Both the position numbers and the translations under genes were made by a program. A stretch of 64,000 bases of DNA from Liolophura sinensis (Eukaryota; Mollusca; Polyplacophora; Chitonida; Chitonidae): positions 76,970,028-77,034,027 of the forward strand of contig NC_088295.1 in NCBI RefSeq assembly GCF_032854445.1, given 5' to 3'. Below are positions 26,697 through 38,747 of this stretch, piece by piece. Position 1 is the stretch's first letter; each line of letters starts with the position of its first letter. A model generated the notes under the pieces. It saw nothing but the letters and a program-made list of their open reading frames with translations, had not been told where the DNA came from and made no database searches.

Positions 26697-26859
26697 TATT
26701 ATTTTTTTTTGAATGGAGTCTCACTCATATGAGCGTAGCATTATTGTGGGAGGCAGCCGATCTGAGCCTGGGGGAATCCAACATCTGCGGGTTGCTGGTA
26801 CATGACAGGAGTCAGTGCGTAAGGCTAGCACCCTAATCACTGGGTCATGGTGGCCGTCT
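26697..26859 (-). mobile_element. Old, diverged SINE family A
   Basis: Recognisable by GCATTATTGTGGGAGGCAGC, CTGAGCCTGGGGGAATCCA, CATCTGCGGGTTGCTGG and a degenerate head (CACTGGGTCATGGTGGCC). Weak similarity only. Confidence 0.5.
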
Positions 26860-27437
26860 AACCTGCTTTAACGTGAATGTTGAATATTGCGCAAAATAAA
26901 GATAAAGACAGATGCAAAATCTTGTTTGTAAATTGAGAGGGTTAAAACGACATGCATATCCAAATGTATAAGTGTACAAAATCCTCATAGTATTATTGTC
27001 GTCAGATCATTTCTGCTTTAAAGGTCATCCAGATTGTGCGAAGACATTGTTTGACGAGAGCCACTGCAATGCTCGAAAACCACTTCGCCAATCAACGTGA
27101 GATAATCTTTGTTGCATTTATTTTAACCCACTAACAGTTTTATTGGCTTTTCTTGCAGAAATACGATTTGTCTTCGTTAAAGACGGTTGGAATTATTATT
27201 AATAATTCCGTCCCTGCCTTACCACTTCGACAAAAGAGCCACAATCAAAGACATGCATAGCATAAAGAAAATCCACCTGTCTTTAATTAGATTGTGATCA
27301 AAATTATATGCGGAGAAAACCAAGCAAAGCGTATCAATTACCTAGTAAACATCCAGCAGTTTGCCCAAGTCGAACAAATGAGAGCTGGATTTGAACTCGC
27401 AACTCGATTTGTTACCTGGCAAATGGGCTGATCATGG

Positions 27438-27657
27438 GCGCGATGACCCAGGAGCCTCTCACCAATGCGGTAAGTGTGAGATCAATTCCAGCTCATGTTG
27501 GCTTCCTCTCCTGCCGTAAGTCGGTAGGTCTGTCAGCAAGTTGCGGATGGTCGTGGCTTTCCCCACGGGCTCTGCCCTCGATAATGCTGACCGTCGTGGC
27601 ATAAGTGAAATATTCTTGAGTACAGCGTGAAACACCAATCAAATAAATTAATAAATA
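27438..27657 (+). mobile_element. SINE family A, lacking the first part of the head
   Basis: From GCGATGACCCAGGAGCCTCT to CAATCAAATAAATTAATAAA. The body carries a small deletion between CTCTGCCC and ATAATGCTGACC. Confidence 0.85.
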
Positions 27658-28617
27658 ACCCCCTCCTCGTACCCTCCACGTCTGCATCACGCCGCCTTAG
27701 CTCTACATCAAACAAAGCATTAACCGTCAATATTCGCTGGTGAAGTTTACACTGCTTGCACGTGTGATCATTTACCACTGTTTCATTTGTAATTAATATT
27801 TTAGGTCGTTTTGACCCTTTATAAAACTAGTCAACAGGAACTGATGTGATAATTAAAGACAGAAGTTTATAACTAAGTTTCCAGGAATCTAGATAACAAT
27901 TGCTTTTAGATTCCTACGCTAGAGAAGGTGCCGCTTATGGTGTTTCCAAAAAAAAAGATACATTGTTTTCGAAAAGACCCGTCACTGAAGGTTCTAAAGG
28001 TCCCATAACTTTGAAACGAACAAAGTTTGGTGTGCTAAGATTGATGATAATGAATGATTGACAGGGTACACAAAAAAGTTCAAACAGCAGCAGAAACACA
28101 CGGTTTTGTGCTGTTACACCGCGGTTCTTCTATACTACATAATTGTTTAATAAGCACTTACACACAGAAACGTGTGACATATAGCACAGGAAAAAATTCC
28201 CGCCTTTAATGCCCATTTGTTTACCTTAATTGTATGGCAACCTCAGCACATGATGCATAAGACATCGATAAAAACAGACATTTGTTTGTTTGTCGTTTAA
28301 GAAGAAACTATATATATATGGTCGTTGTAAACAAAAACTGATTAACACGAGATTTGCTTTTTGTTAAAAGTCATGTATAGCATTAATATGTGAGACACGA
28401 CATTGTTAATGGAAAGATCCTATGCTGACATCTCTACTATGACCATTCCATGGCTGAAGTATACTGTCGACGTTGCCTTGGCAATTTCCACTAACATTTA
28501 ATGTGTTTAGCAAACCTGTTTTACACAATTATATCATGTCAAAAGCATCAGTCACCAATAACACGACAAAGCATCAATTCGCGGACATAAATACAATGTT
28601 TATGTTCATTTCACGAC

Positions 28618-28775
28618 GGAAGCAGGTCGCGTGTTCAAATCAAGCTGTGGCTTTTTCACGATCGGCACTAAGCCCGGGGGTTTACCCGTCATAGGTCTAC
28701 TCCGGCTTTACCCACACACCTGACCGAAGTAATATAGTTACCTATCACTGTCGGCTTCCTCTCCGGCCGTAAGTC
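28618..28775 (+). mobile_element. tRNA-like SINE fragment, other family
   Basis: AGGTCGCGTGTTCAAATCAA resembles a pol III B box; it is followed by CCCGGGGGTTTACCCGTCAT and a scrap resembling SINE A (GGCTTCCTCTCCGGCCGTAA). Assignment is tentative. Confidence 0.35.
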
Positions 28776-29816
28776 ACCAATATTCGTAATTCGCTGACAT
28801 GTCACAAAAACTTTGCACGGGTCTTATAGTTTGATAATAATGGTGTTCCGTACGAAATGTTTACATAGCTCCTAAAAGCCTCTGAAAGACGCCACTCTGA
28901 TAAAGGTAATTCCGGGAAAAAGTCGGTTTGTTACCTGAATACGGAATAGCGGAATGCTTCTTTCAATCAAGTAATGGGATAGGGCGCAACATTACAAATA
29001 TTATCAGTGTAAATAAGAAGCTGAATATATATTGTTAAAACTCGTAGTGTGACTTCTTGAGACTGTTGTCATGTATTTGAAATATTCTTGATCACGACAT
29101 GAAAACATAAAAACGAAATAAAAAAAAGTACAATTATTTAACTTTGCACACAGAACTCAGAATCTAAAGCGCATGAACGCGCATAAACCGCATAAAACTG
29201 AAGATGAACTCACCTTATGAGGGCCTGAAACATTCACTTTCACCCTCTGTGGTACATCGTTTTATATGTCGGGTTGGAGTCAACAACTTCCATTATGGGC
29301 GTCACACATCACCATAGTGACATCCAATAGGAAACAAATGTTGCCCTAGTTGTCGACCCCTTCAGCGCCTAGCATGTACTCTTCTGAGATAAGGATTGAC
29401 CAACAAGAAATCAATAGGGAAAAACACCTTTACCTGTGAAGTCAAAAGTAATGATAGCTGGTGTATTCATAGAGGCTCTGCGCGTACCGAATGCCTCTGT
29501 CCTTCGTTACCAACATTGTGATGATTCCATATACAGATGGTATAAATCATCCGGACTCACTTCCCTGTCACACATGCAGCTGTCACACTCAGCACTGCAC
29601 TTCAGTTAAGGTCGTTTCATATCAATCGCATTATTTTGGTTGCTGTTTTCTCGGTTGGAACCCAGTTGTTATGATGTTTCATCACACATACTGTGTTTTA
29701 TTTACACTCATTGAATTTAACATTGTTGTTATCCAAAGAGGACATTTATAGCTAAAATATTTCCAAATGACCCACTGCCTTTTGACAAAAAAACTGTTTA
29801 CTTATTTGATTGGAGA

Positions 29817-30004
29817 TTACAGCAGCATTTCATTGGAGTACTCAGCAGCATTTCTTACGGCGGTGAAAGGCAAAATGGCCGATTGGTATTTCTCAATCAG
29901 TTCTTGGTTGTAACTAGTGCGGAAAGGGTTCAGGGCTCCAGATGTGTTCTGTACCGTTGTGAATACGGCATTTAAAACCTGCGCATCTGCCGATCGTAGA
30001 TCGT
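29817..30004 (-). CDS. Putative terminal coding exon, gene unknown
   Basis: An acceptor (GGTGTTTCAG|AC) opens a 62-codon frame ending in TAA. It reads with balanced, protein-like composition (for example DDLRSADAQVLNAVFTTVQN, then a mostly helical-looking stretch ending in NEMLL) and is less AT-rich than its surroundings. It starts with two bases of a split codon. Upstream exons could not be found and no family was recognised. The acceptor lies inside a 27-bp tandem repeat, so there are four near-identical acceptors; using any of the outer three brings TGA stops into frame. It could also be a chance frame. Confidence 0.4.
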
Positions 30005-30110
30005 CTGAAACACCATAATAAAGTCATCAGTCTGAAACACCATAATAAAGTCATCAGTCTGAAACAACATAATAAAGTCATCAGTCTGAAACACCATAAT
30101 AAAGTCATTA
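30003..30110. repeat. 27-bp tandem repeat, four copies, containing a 3' splice-site motif
   Basis: Four copies starting at 30003, 30030, 30057 and 30084. Plus-strand core GTCTGAAACACCATAATAAA; on the minus strand each reads TTTATTATGGTGTTTCAGAC, that is, a pyrimidine-rich tract and AG. Confidence 0.9.
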
Positions 30111-32643
30111 GCATTTGGCATATCTCTTTGTGTTAAGCTCCAAGATCTGAGGACTCGTGATCAAGGATTTACCCCATCCTCTCGTTTAGACGCTGGATTC
30201 GTTGCACATAAAATGAAATGGAATATTTAGGGTACTTTCCTATGTTTCTTTACCCAGTCGTACTTTATATCTATTTGGCCTTATCTGAGCTAAATTTTAG
30301 ACCACAAACCCGGCATTTATGAAATCGTCTGAATTACTGCTTAGGTATAGCTTTCCTAAGCTTTTAGCTAAGCTATAGCTTCTGTAGGTGTGGTTTAATT
30401 TCATTAAGACCTTAAAGACTATTAACGTTTTATGGTCTGATACCCCGTTATTTATAATATGAAACTGCGTTTAAAAAATCATATAACTGTTTGTGGGTTT
30501 GACCTTTTTTCAGATCTAAATTACTGGCAGCAGTTTAAATTTAAGAATATCTTACAAGCAGCATGAGTTTGCTATAGATATGTTCTGGTTATAAATCATT
30601 TCTTTTAAGTGTTAAAATAATAAGCACTCGCTTGATTATCGGTGTGAAATGTGTTCAATTATATATAAGCAAGACCTTAATCTTTCACTGTTTCAGGTTC
30701 TCATATTCAAGATTATCTCATACATTCTTCCATCAGTTAAGCATCTTAATATTTCTGCCTGTACTTTTTTTATAATCGATAAATGAATAATTGATCACAG
30801 ATAAGGGCTGTGTACATTTCAAACTCAGCCATGCCTATGTATATAGTTACACCCAAAGTACGACTCATAGATTAGATACGGCGCAAAGGTTTGCTTAAGG
30901 CCAGGATGTACAGTGTAAATAATGAACATGTTTGTGCCTGTGACATCACCAAAACCAGTATGGCGAGACATACACACTGACGCCTATCATCACCTCACCT
31001 TCTCAAATATAGTCTTTAAAAGATTTTAATTACTTACCTAGCAGGTATAGGTGCGTATATGTACATGTAAACAAGAGAGATATGGAAATCTCATTCCTTA
31101 GGTACAAGAGCTCTTCATTATTAACTACATATAGCTTTAGATATTGTGACTGGTTTACACCTAACATGTGCAGTGACAGATTACCATATCGCATAAAGGC
31201 GTTACTATGGAATACAAATGTGTCCACTCGCGCTCTTCAGCCGCGCCAAGAACAGTCGAGTCGAGATTAAGAAAAACTCGCGACTTTTTTAAGCAAAAAA
31301 GCACACGCTTTTTGTTAATTTCGATATCGAGTTCTCTATTCGCGCTTCGTGTCATGCAACACTCGGGTCGAGAACTCGAGACACGAGATTAGCAGAAACC
31401 GCGCAATTTTTTAGTTATTCTCGCCATTTTGTACACTGTCATGATCCATACTTCAATATAACAGACTGACATATTTTTATTTCATTCTTTTTATTGCTGC
31501 TGCCACCACACCCGTTAAAATTTAATTCACGTAAATCCCCATGCCTTACCCATGTCATTTGATCACAATCCTAAGAAGACATCTTGCTATTTTTTTGTTC
31601 AAGCGCTCACCATAAACAGTTACCAAAAAAATGGATCGGATGAGTGTCAATAAATTGAGCGAGTGGAGGTTCGCGTCTTTTGCCTTTGGCATGGCGTGCC
31701 AGTTATACAGTTTTGAATGTCAGCAATGAGTCAGGGCGGTAACAACAGAATTATCATGGCAGAAAAGAATGTTAAAAGTAAAGGTGCCTTTGTAATATAA
31801 AGTCACAAGATTTAAGTGTACATTACTGCTTTCTCGTTGTAATGTCTAATGTAGCTGCTACTTTTTAGTTTAATGAACCCTGGTCGGATTTTCAAGCGCT
31901 AATATGACTATACGTTCTAGTGCCATGTGTATTACAAAAGTTGAAGAATTTCCAGTTTTAAAATGGTATCACTTTGAAGTCTAGGCTAAGAATTCCATTG
32001 ATCATACTAATGACGGCCGGTATCCTCATTAATAACACTTTAAGCCAAAAGTGAATACATATCTAATTTACCTTGAAGTATAGACATGAAGAAAATTAAG
32101 GAGCCCTTCCCGAAAGATACAGGTACAACTTAATGGTTTTCAAATCAAAGGTGGTTAATTGAAGTTATTTTCTTGGATCTTATAAACCCGGCTGGCTTAT
32201 TGGACAGCCAATAATTATTGATCTCTAAAGACGCAGGTGGAGTCAATCGTCTTGATTTTCTTCCTCTGGCTTTGTCTGTGCCACTACCTGAAGGGATCAA
32301 GCTGAATGGGAAATATTGAGAAATGCTTGGTTCGATATATGTGGTAATTAGCGACTTTCGAACACCTTCTCACTATTGAAGTTTGACTGATACTTGTACG
32401 GGTGAAATGAAGCCTAACAGCTCTTTATATATACCATATACTTTAGTACTACGTGTCTTCTGCACATTTGTGTGGATTTAATGTTTGAGTAGAATTGTGC
32501 CTTCTCATTGATTATCGATGGACTTAAAGAACAAGGACCGAATGTACTGCACAGGAATGTTAATCAAAATATCGACGAGGAGAGGTCTGTGGAAAGTGCA
32601 TCGTGTCGTACAGAGGGTGTCCTATGGACTCACCGTTCGATTA
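30111..32643. other. Non-coding stretch
   Basis: No supported gene. Around 31261-31415 is a CpG-richer patch in which TCGAGATTAAGAAAAACTCG recurs loosely as ACGAGATTAGCAGAAACCGC. At 30318-30412 a degenerate palindrome with TATGAAAT and TTTAATTTCATT ends may be another MITE. The frame at 31030-31227 (minus) has no splice context I trust. Confidence 0.4.
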
Positions 32644-33323
32644 TCATGATTGGGGTGCAGTGTAATTAGAATCATACAGATCCACTAAAAGTGGTAATTT
32701 CCCGATTTCTCTGACATCAAATGGCGATAGATGCCAGTGTGGACGTGATACGCCCTCTTGAACTGTGAGGTAGATTTGACAATAGCTGTTTCCGGGCCGA
32801 TATGGCGATTTCATGTCCAAACCTTCCCCTGTCCGGCCGTCCATGAAAAGGTGTGCAGACAACAAAGGTAACCTTAGCCTTGTATTTTTTTACATAGCAA
32901 GTTCGGTGTCAATTAACTGAGAGATGCAAAAAAACATCGACAAATCCATATCTGCAAAACGTTACCCATGGAAGGTCCATGTATATGTAGACAAAGGCAT
33001 TTTTGAGTGCGCGAAACTGTATCACAGTTATGCATTGCAATCAATATATGTCTATTTCAGCAAGATGATACATGATATTGTCCTATTTAGTCTAGACCAA
33101 AGCTTGTAATACTGATATGTCACCGTAGGTTTTACCCAGTATCGCTCCAGATGGTCAAGTCGCCATTTCTGACAGATATGAGCCGACCTAGCCAATCACT
33201 ATCCGACGTAATGGATCCACCATTAGTGATCGCTACATTTGTATTTGTCAGAAGAATATGAACGGCAATATTAGCTCTTATATACTTTACCATAGTAGTT
33301 TTATAGTCTCTCAAATAGTATGC
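32644..33323 (-). CDS. Putative two-exon C-terminal gene fragment, unknown family
   Basis: Exon A is 33136-33323: acceptor CAATGTAG|GCATAC, 62 codons plus two bases, donor GG|GTAAAA, with the product including RNGDLTIWSDTG. Exon B starts at one of two phase-compatible acceptors (near 32867 or 32873), reads about 75 codons (including HLFMDGRTGEGLDMKSPYRP and EGVSRPHWHLSPFDVREI) and ends with TGA at 32644-32646. The phases match (two bases + one base). Composition is protein-like and richer in GC than the surroundings. The exon B acceptor has a poor pyrimidine tract, which is the main weakness. No family or upstream exon was recognised; it may be a decayed or partial gene. Confidence 0.33.
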
Positions 33324-33477
33324 CTACATTGACTAGGATTGTAATGGTGGACTAAAAATCTTTGCATTGTTTTCTTGTTTACTATATTTTATAACAACAC
33401 ACCGTTCCGAGTAATTCTAAACCAGTGACCTCTAATAAATTGCTGTTATCATCACTATACTTAATTTGCAATTAATT

Positions 33478-33735
33478 CTGCGTAAGACATGGTGGTATGG
33501 GCTGTCTAAGTTGCTTCTGTCTAAGCATTTTACGTAGTTCGGGCTCTGCCCGGTTTCCTACCACCATGATGCTGACGGCCGTCGTATAAGTGAAATATTC
33601 TTGAGTACGGTGTAAAACACCAATCAAATAAATAGATAAATAAATAAAAAAAGACATGAATAGTTTTAACTGAGGTAAACTGACAAGAGGGCGTATTTCA
33701 CCATTGACGTGTGAGCATCAAGCATCATGGTGTCA
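33478..33735 (+). repeat. Dispersed repeat R1, copy 3, interrupted by a SINE
   Basis: Left half 33478-33537 (TGCGTAAGACATGG to AAGCATTTTACGTAG) and right half about 33655-33735 (TTTTAACTGAGGTAAACTGA, GTATTTCACCATTGACGTGT) together match the intact copies at 221-373 and 35790-35935. A 5'-truncated SINE A sits exactly between them. Confidence 0.65.
33539..33654 (+). mobile_element. SINE family A inserted in repeat R1
   Basis: From CGGGCTCTGCCCGGTTTCCT to CAATCAAATAAATAGATAAA; 5'-truncated. The surrounding sequence is an R1 copy split at the insertion, so the SINE is the younger element. Confidence 0.85.
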
Positions 33736-34150
33736 TCGCTGATCTGGATTTATTCTAGGCTGTACGTAGTGATTTCAATACTCTAAGTTTTAGACTTCCG
33801 ATCAATCTGCTTTCTACGGGATGATACCGTCTTTCTGCGTTCTTCGTCTCCTAAAGCCCGTAGTGATATAACTGAAATAATATGGCGGTGTGGATGAGTC
33901 ATTTAGCATGCCAGAGCGTGCCGAGTTTGTCTTCACAAGGAAGTCACGGAAAGGCTCGGCATCAATCTTTTTCTTTTCTTCAGTTCCCTGAAGAATCCGA
34001 GGTGTGTGGCGATTTGGAATGGTGAAATTTGTTCAAACGCCCCAGTCAGCCCCAGCCATTAGTGCCCTGTCGGTAACCCCTCGGGAATGGCAAGACAAGG
34101 TTACATCTTTAGTCGATTTCTAAACAGTTCAGTGGAATTTTTTTTTTCAA

Positions 34151-34220
34151 AACTGGCCACGGTCATATCAGTGAAATATTCTTGAGTAGGGCGTAAGACA
34201 TCAATCAAATAAATAAATTA
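34151..34220 (+). mobile_element. SINE family A, 3' end only
   Basis: ACTGGCCACGGTCATATCAG then GAAATATTCTTGAGTAGGGC and an AAATAAAT tail. Confidence 0.75.
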
Positions 34221-34309
34221 TTTGGATATTACACACGCATGTCTTTCACTGGAAACTGCTGACTACATCCGGGTAAATATTTTCCGTTTAACTATCATAT
34301 GTTTCAGAG

Positions 34310-34412
34310 ATCGTGATGCTAATTTTTTTAAAGATATTGGACTTTTGGTAATTTAACTTTAAATGTTGTTTTACCGGTTGTTGGCCTGGATTGTAATTTG
34401 GAAACTTCGCTT
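34310..34412 (+). repeat. Dispersed repeat R2, copy 2
   Basis: Homologous to 5506-5612, with shared GATGCTAATTTT, TTTACCGGTTG and GCCTG segments. Confidence 0.55.
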
Positions 34413-34844
34413 ATTACTTAATAAATACATGGTTCACTGTGTCACGTTACACGACAAGTTCAAATTTTGGTCGCTTTTGTCCATTTAGGAAACTTTATGT
34501 GTAGGGCCTAAATGTTATATATGTGCTACCTGTATGCCTAAATCGCGGGTTGTAGAGTTGTAATTTGAACATGGCCATTATTCCGACAGCTCAAACATGT
34601 ATTCCAAAGGAATTACATCTAGAATGCTTATTTTTCTACATAAATTAATTATTTTCCTACATAAAATTTTTACTGGAAGTTTTACCGCACAGAACATACA
34701 CACCCCTACCTTAAAAGATAGTAACCGGAAGTGAGTGATGTAGAAATGCTAAGGGAGGTAACTCGTGTGTGGTGTAAAATGCGCGTACACGGCGACTTAC
34801 CGTGGAAGGGTGTAAAAGAGTGTTAAACCTGGGTCGGGTCTCAC

Positions 34845-35105
34845 CAAAGACTTTCAAAATGGTATTTGGTGCAGCCTCGCTTAGCGCTCAGCTGAAAGGT
34901 TAGAGCAAGGAATCAAGACTGGGTCAGTTTAACGTGACTGGGTGGGCAGTCATGTCATGGTGTCTGGCACGATACTTCAATTTCATGAACTCACCCTGCC
35001 ACAAGAAGACACAGTATATGTACATACACCTAATGACTACTCGTCGCCATGTGACTGAAAACTTGTGAAGTACGATATTGAATCCCAAGCATTCATTCAT
35101 TCACC
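34845..35105 (+). mobile_element. SINE family B, 5'-truncated
   Basis: Shares with 53843-54122 the segments GCGCTCAGC, TAACGTGACTGGGTGGGCAG and CCTGCCACAAGAAGACACAG, and continues to a 3' end TGACTGAAAACTTGTGAAGT followed by ATTC repeats. That 3' end is similar in plan to family A (TGAAA, TTG, GTACG, tail), which suggests a shared 3' domain. Confidence 0.65.
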
Positions 35106-35355
35106 CCCAAATCTCGGGAGCCTATCAAAACTGTGCTTGCTTATCTTTAAAGGTTTTACAGAGTTATTTCCCTTTAAACAGAAGGTCCTGCAATAAAAGC
35201 CGGCATTATTTAACTCATATTAAGTTAATCACAGTTCTTGTGAGGTCAGTTTTGTGAGGTTAAAAAGTCATTAAGCGCTAAAAGGTTCAGAAAAATACCT
35301 TAATCAGAAAAGGAGAAAACTAAAGCATTGGTAGAATATTAAACAGCATACATTT

Positions 35356-35522
35356 CATTTGATTGCTGTTTTACGCCATACTCAAGAATATTTCACTTAT
35401 ATGACGGCGGCCAGCATTATGGTGGGTGGAAACCGGGCAGAACCCGGGGGACACCCACGCCCATCCGCAGGTTGCGGCAGACCTTCCCACGTACTGCCGG
35501 TTAGGAAGCCAGCATCAGCTTA
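35356..35522 (-). mobile_element. SINE family A, lacking the head
   Basis: TTTGATTGCTGTTTTACGCC to GGTTAGGAAGCCAGCATCAG. Body well conserved; a GT-containing deletion near GGTTGCGGCAGACC. Confidence 0.85.
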
Positions 35523-35789
35523 AACAGCATACAGCAACCGCGGTTGAGGCCTATCTATCATCGCCTCTCATACAACAAGCTTGGTAGGCCTATCGCCTAC
35601 TCTCACACAACAACCTTCGTATCTATTGCATCAGACTAGATATATATCAACAATTTTTGTCCTGAACACTAACCCTGTTTTGTCTTTGAAAAGATCTCCC
35701 CGTGAGATCAGTATACTCCACGGGAAATATATCTTCCACTATCGGGTGACATTACAATTATCACATTATACTAACTTTTTGTACCTAGT

Positions 35790-35935
35790 TCTACTTAAAC
35801 CATGGAGCTAGGGGTGTGTAAGGTGCTACTTCTGAAGCATTTACATGAGCAGTTAGAATAAAACCCTAACTGAGATAAGTTGACAAGAGGCCGGGTTTCA
35901 CCGGTTACGTGCGCTATGACAGCTGTCACACTCCT
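35790..35935 (+). repeat. Dispersed repeat R1, copy 4
   Basis: CTACTTAAACCATGGAGCTA through AACTGAGATAAGTTGACAAG, GGGTTTCACCGGTTACGTG and GACAGCTGTCACAC. This is the best-preserved uninterrupted copy. Confidence 0.65.
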
Positions 35936-36201
35936 CTGGTACTAGTATTACTCTGATGCAGTTTTTTGTTTATATTTTGACATTGATATTGATATACATT
36001 GCCATTGAACCGTAGTTAATACATCATCTAACTGCGGCGGAGTGTAGATTAGAATTGTATATACACATTAATAATGATTTTCTTAGACGCAGTAGAGAGG
36101 AAATCGGGCTTCTCAGCTGGTGAATCCCGCCATGCTTTCTTAAACTTGCAGGATAACCATCATATTATTAAATGGCTTGAATGGATGCATGGAGGGAACC
36201 T

Positions 36202-36435
36202 TCGTGGCCTGTTGGTTAGTGTGCTAGCACAACCCAGGAGCCTCTAACCAATGCGATCGCCGACCAGCCCAAGCTGGTTTCCTCTCCAGTCGTACATTGA
36301 AGGTCTTACAGCAACCTGTTGACGGTCTTGGGTTTCCCTCTCGATCTGTCCTGTTTGCTCCAACAATGGTGCAGGCTGTCAACATACAAGAAATCTTCTT
36401 CAGTACGGTGTAAAGCACCAACCAAATAAATAAAT
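36202..36435 (+). mobile_element. SINE family A, diverged, near full length
   Basis: Head GTGGCCTGTTGGTTAGTGTG, body CAGGAGCCTCTAACCAATGC and TTTCCTCTCCAGTCGTACAT, tail AAAGCACCAACCAAATAAAT. Tail-to-tail with the next copy. Confidence 0.8.
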
Positions 36436-36437
36436 TG

Positions 36438-36645
36438 ATTTATTTTATTTATTTGATTGGTGTTTTACGGCGTAATCAAGAATATTTCACTTATACGACG
36501 GCGACCAGCATTATGGTGGGTGGAAACAGGGCAGAGCTCGGGGGAAACCCACGACCATCCACAGGTTGCTGACAGACCTTCCCACGTACGGCCGGAGAGG
36601 AAGCCAGCATAAGCTGGACTTGAACTCACAACGACAGCATTGGTA
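36438..36645 (-). mobile_element. SINE family A, inverted relative to its neighbour
   Basis: TTTATTTGATTGGTGTTTTA to CTTGAACTCACAACGACAGC. Lies directly against the preceding plus-strand copy, so the pair forms a large inverted repeat. Confidence 0.88.
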
Positions 36646-37723
36646 AAATAAATAAATGAATACAAGTGTGTTTGAGTACCTGTATTGACTGCTGGGCGCA
36701 TGAAATGTGTCGCACGTAAGGATAGCTAAAATCTATTATTTTCCTATCAGAACTCTAGCTTTAAACTAAAACTTGATTTCTCAAACTGTATTCGTAGGTC
36801 AACATAACGTCTAAACCTCCCTTTATTAGGGTGACATGGACAAAAAAGGGCTTAAAGCACGATTCTGCCACACTTATAATTATTCATACTTATTCGGTTT
36901 TCGAATTTTAAAGACGGTATATGGATTTTTGGCAAAAATCCATATTCGCTAATCAAATCAAACGGCAATTTACCAGGAATAGCTCTAGTCATTCACTTTC
37001 AGAAAATATCCATGTAGTAGCTGTACTTTTTAAATTGTGTTTAAAAAGTTGAAAAGATCATAAAGCAACACGCTAATAAATTTTACAAAATTTATTACCG
37101 ATTTGTAACACGTGCTCAGACGAGGCGAGTATTTTGTGAAAGGTAACTATTTGGACTATTTTAAAATAATAGGAAAATTTCAATTTGATTTACGCTGATC
37201 TAGTGAATGCCACAAATAAACGTTATTGTCTCTATAACTGACACAGTCAGCAATGGAATTCCTTTGCAGTCAATTTGGAAAGTGAAAATCTATGCATTAT
37301 TGTATCATTATGTTGCTTGTATTGCCGTTTATTGTATTGAAAGAATGTATTAACCTTTTTATCTTTGACTAGAACATAAACTGTAGCAAGCCAGGTATTG
37401 CGTTCTCCACACGCATACGTTCACTGGCTATCCTGGCTGATAAGATTTGTGGAAGCGACACTTTCTTATGCAGTATATGCTGTGGACAGTTTACTAGATG
37501 TGAACTGAAACCTTTGTGGTAAGGATAAAGAGTGTGTAACCATAGCCTGGATAAATAAGATTATACAACGTAAAGGTAAAATCCAATTATCCGATCTGTA
37601 GTTTTCCATTAAACTTAATTGACATCTTGTCAAAGTAATCTGGGTTCCATTTTTACAATTGCGTATAACTTGCTTGTGTTTTGATTGAAACAGACGACAA
37701 TTATGGCCCTAACGTATACACTC

Positions 37724-37729
37724 TTTATT
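37724..37729 (-). terminator. Candidate poly(A) signal of the four-span gene
   Basis: AATAAA on minus about 1.06 kb after the stop at 38790. If used, the 41-bp array would be transcribed in the 3' UTR. Not the only possible site. Confidence 0.2.
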
Positions 37730-37859
37730 TAGAAGAGTATACTTGACTTGGCCATTACAGGTACAAGTCTTGGCAAGATTCCAACATACATAAACACCAA
37801 AAAAAGAAATGTAAACTAGAAGGCACTTTCAGGTATATCCACATCGTTGTCCGTTAAGT

Positions 37860-38747
37860 AGTTCACAAAGACAAACACACAGTTCACAGATAAACAGTAG
37901 TTCACAGATAGACAGACACACAATTCACAGATAAACAGTAGTTTACAGATAGACAGACACACAGTTCACAGATGAACAGTAGTTCACAGAAAGACAGGCA
38001 CACAGTTCACAGATAAACAGTAGTTTACAGATAGACACACAGTTCACAGATGAACAGTAGTTCACAGAAAGACAGGCACACAGTTCACAGATAAACAGTA
38101 GTTTACAGATAGACAGACACACAGTTCACAGATAAACAGTAGCTCACAGATAGACAGACACACAGTTCACAGATAGACAGTAGTTCACAGATAGACAGAC
38201 ACACAGTTCACAGATAGACAGTAGTTCACAGATGGACAGACACACAGTTCACAGATAAACAGTAGTTCACAGATAGACAGACACCCACAGTTCACAGATA
38301 GATAGACTCACAGTTCACAGATAAACAGTAGTTCACAGATAGACAGATACACAGTTCACAGATAAACAGTAGTTCACAGATAAACAGACACACAGTTCAC
38401 AGATAAGCAGTAGTTCACAGATAGACAGACACACAGTTCACAGATACACAATAGTTCACAGATAGACAGACACACAGTTCATGGATAAACAGTAGTTCAC
38501 AGATAGACAGACACACAGTTCACAGATAAACAGTAGTTCACAGACAAACTCACAGTTCACAGATAAACAGTAGTGCACAGATAGACACACAGTTCACAGA
38601 TAAACAATACTTCACAGAAAGAAAGACACACAGTTCACAGATAGTAGTTCACAGATAGACAGACACACAGTTCACAGACACACAGTTCACAGATAGACAG
38701 ACACACAGTTCACAGTTAGAAAGTAGTTCACAGATAGACAGACACAC
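37860..38747. repeat. 41-bp tandem array
   Basis: Built from two related half-units, AGTTCACAGATAAACAGT and AGTTCACAGATAGACAGACA, giving a 41-bp composite unit repeated about 20 times with deletions and single-base variants. It lies 40 bp past the stop codon of the four-span protein gene. Confidence 0.95.

Larger units (their letters stand above)
26361..29816. other. 5' flank/intron upstream of the GPCR, no coding gene seen
   Basis: Holds SINE copies and a near-perfect palindrome at 27188-27208 (10-bp arms, GGAATTATTA). At about 29214-29260 on the minus strand TATAAAAC is followed 35-40 bp later by CATAAG|GTGAGT, a possible promoter and non-coding first exon of the GPCR. No other coding exon was recognised. 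Confidence 0.35.

Noticed and set aside
31030-31227. 65-codon minus-strand frame as an exon of the orphan gene
   Set aside because: No convincing acceptor or donor, and low-complexity composition near its end.
37860-38747. CRISPR-like array
   Set aside because: There are no unique spacers; half-units abut directly, as in a eukaryotic minisatellite.
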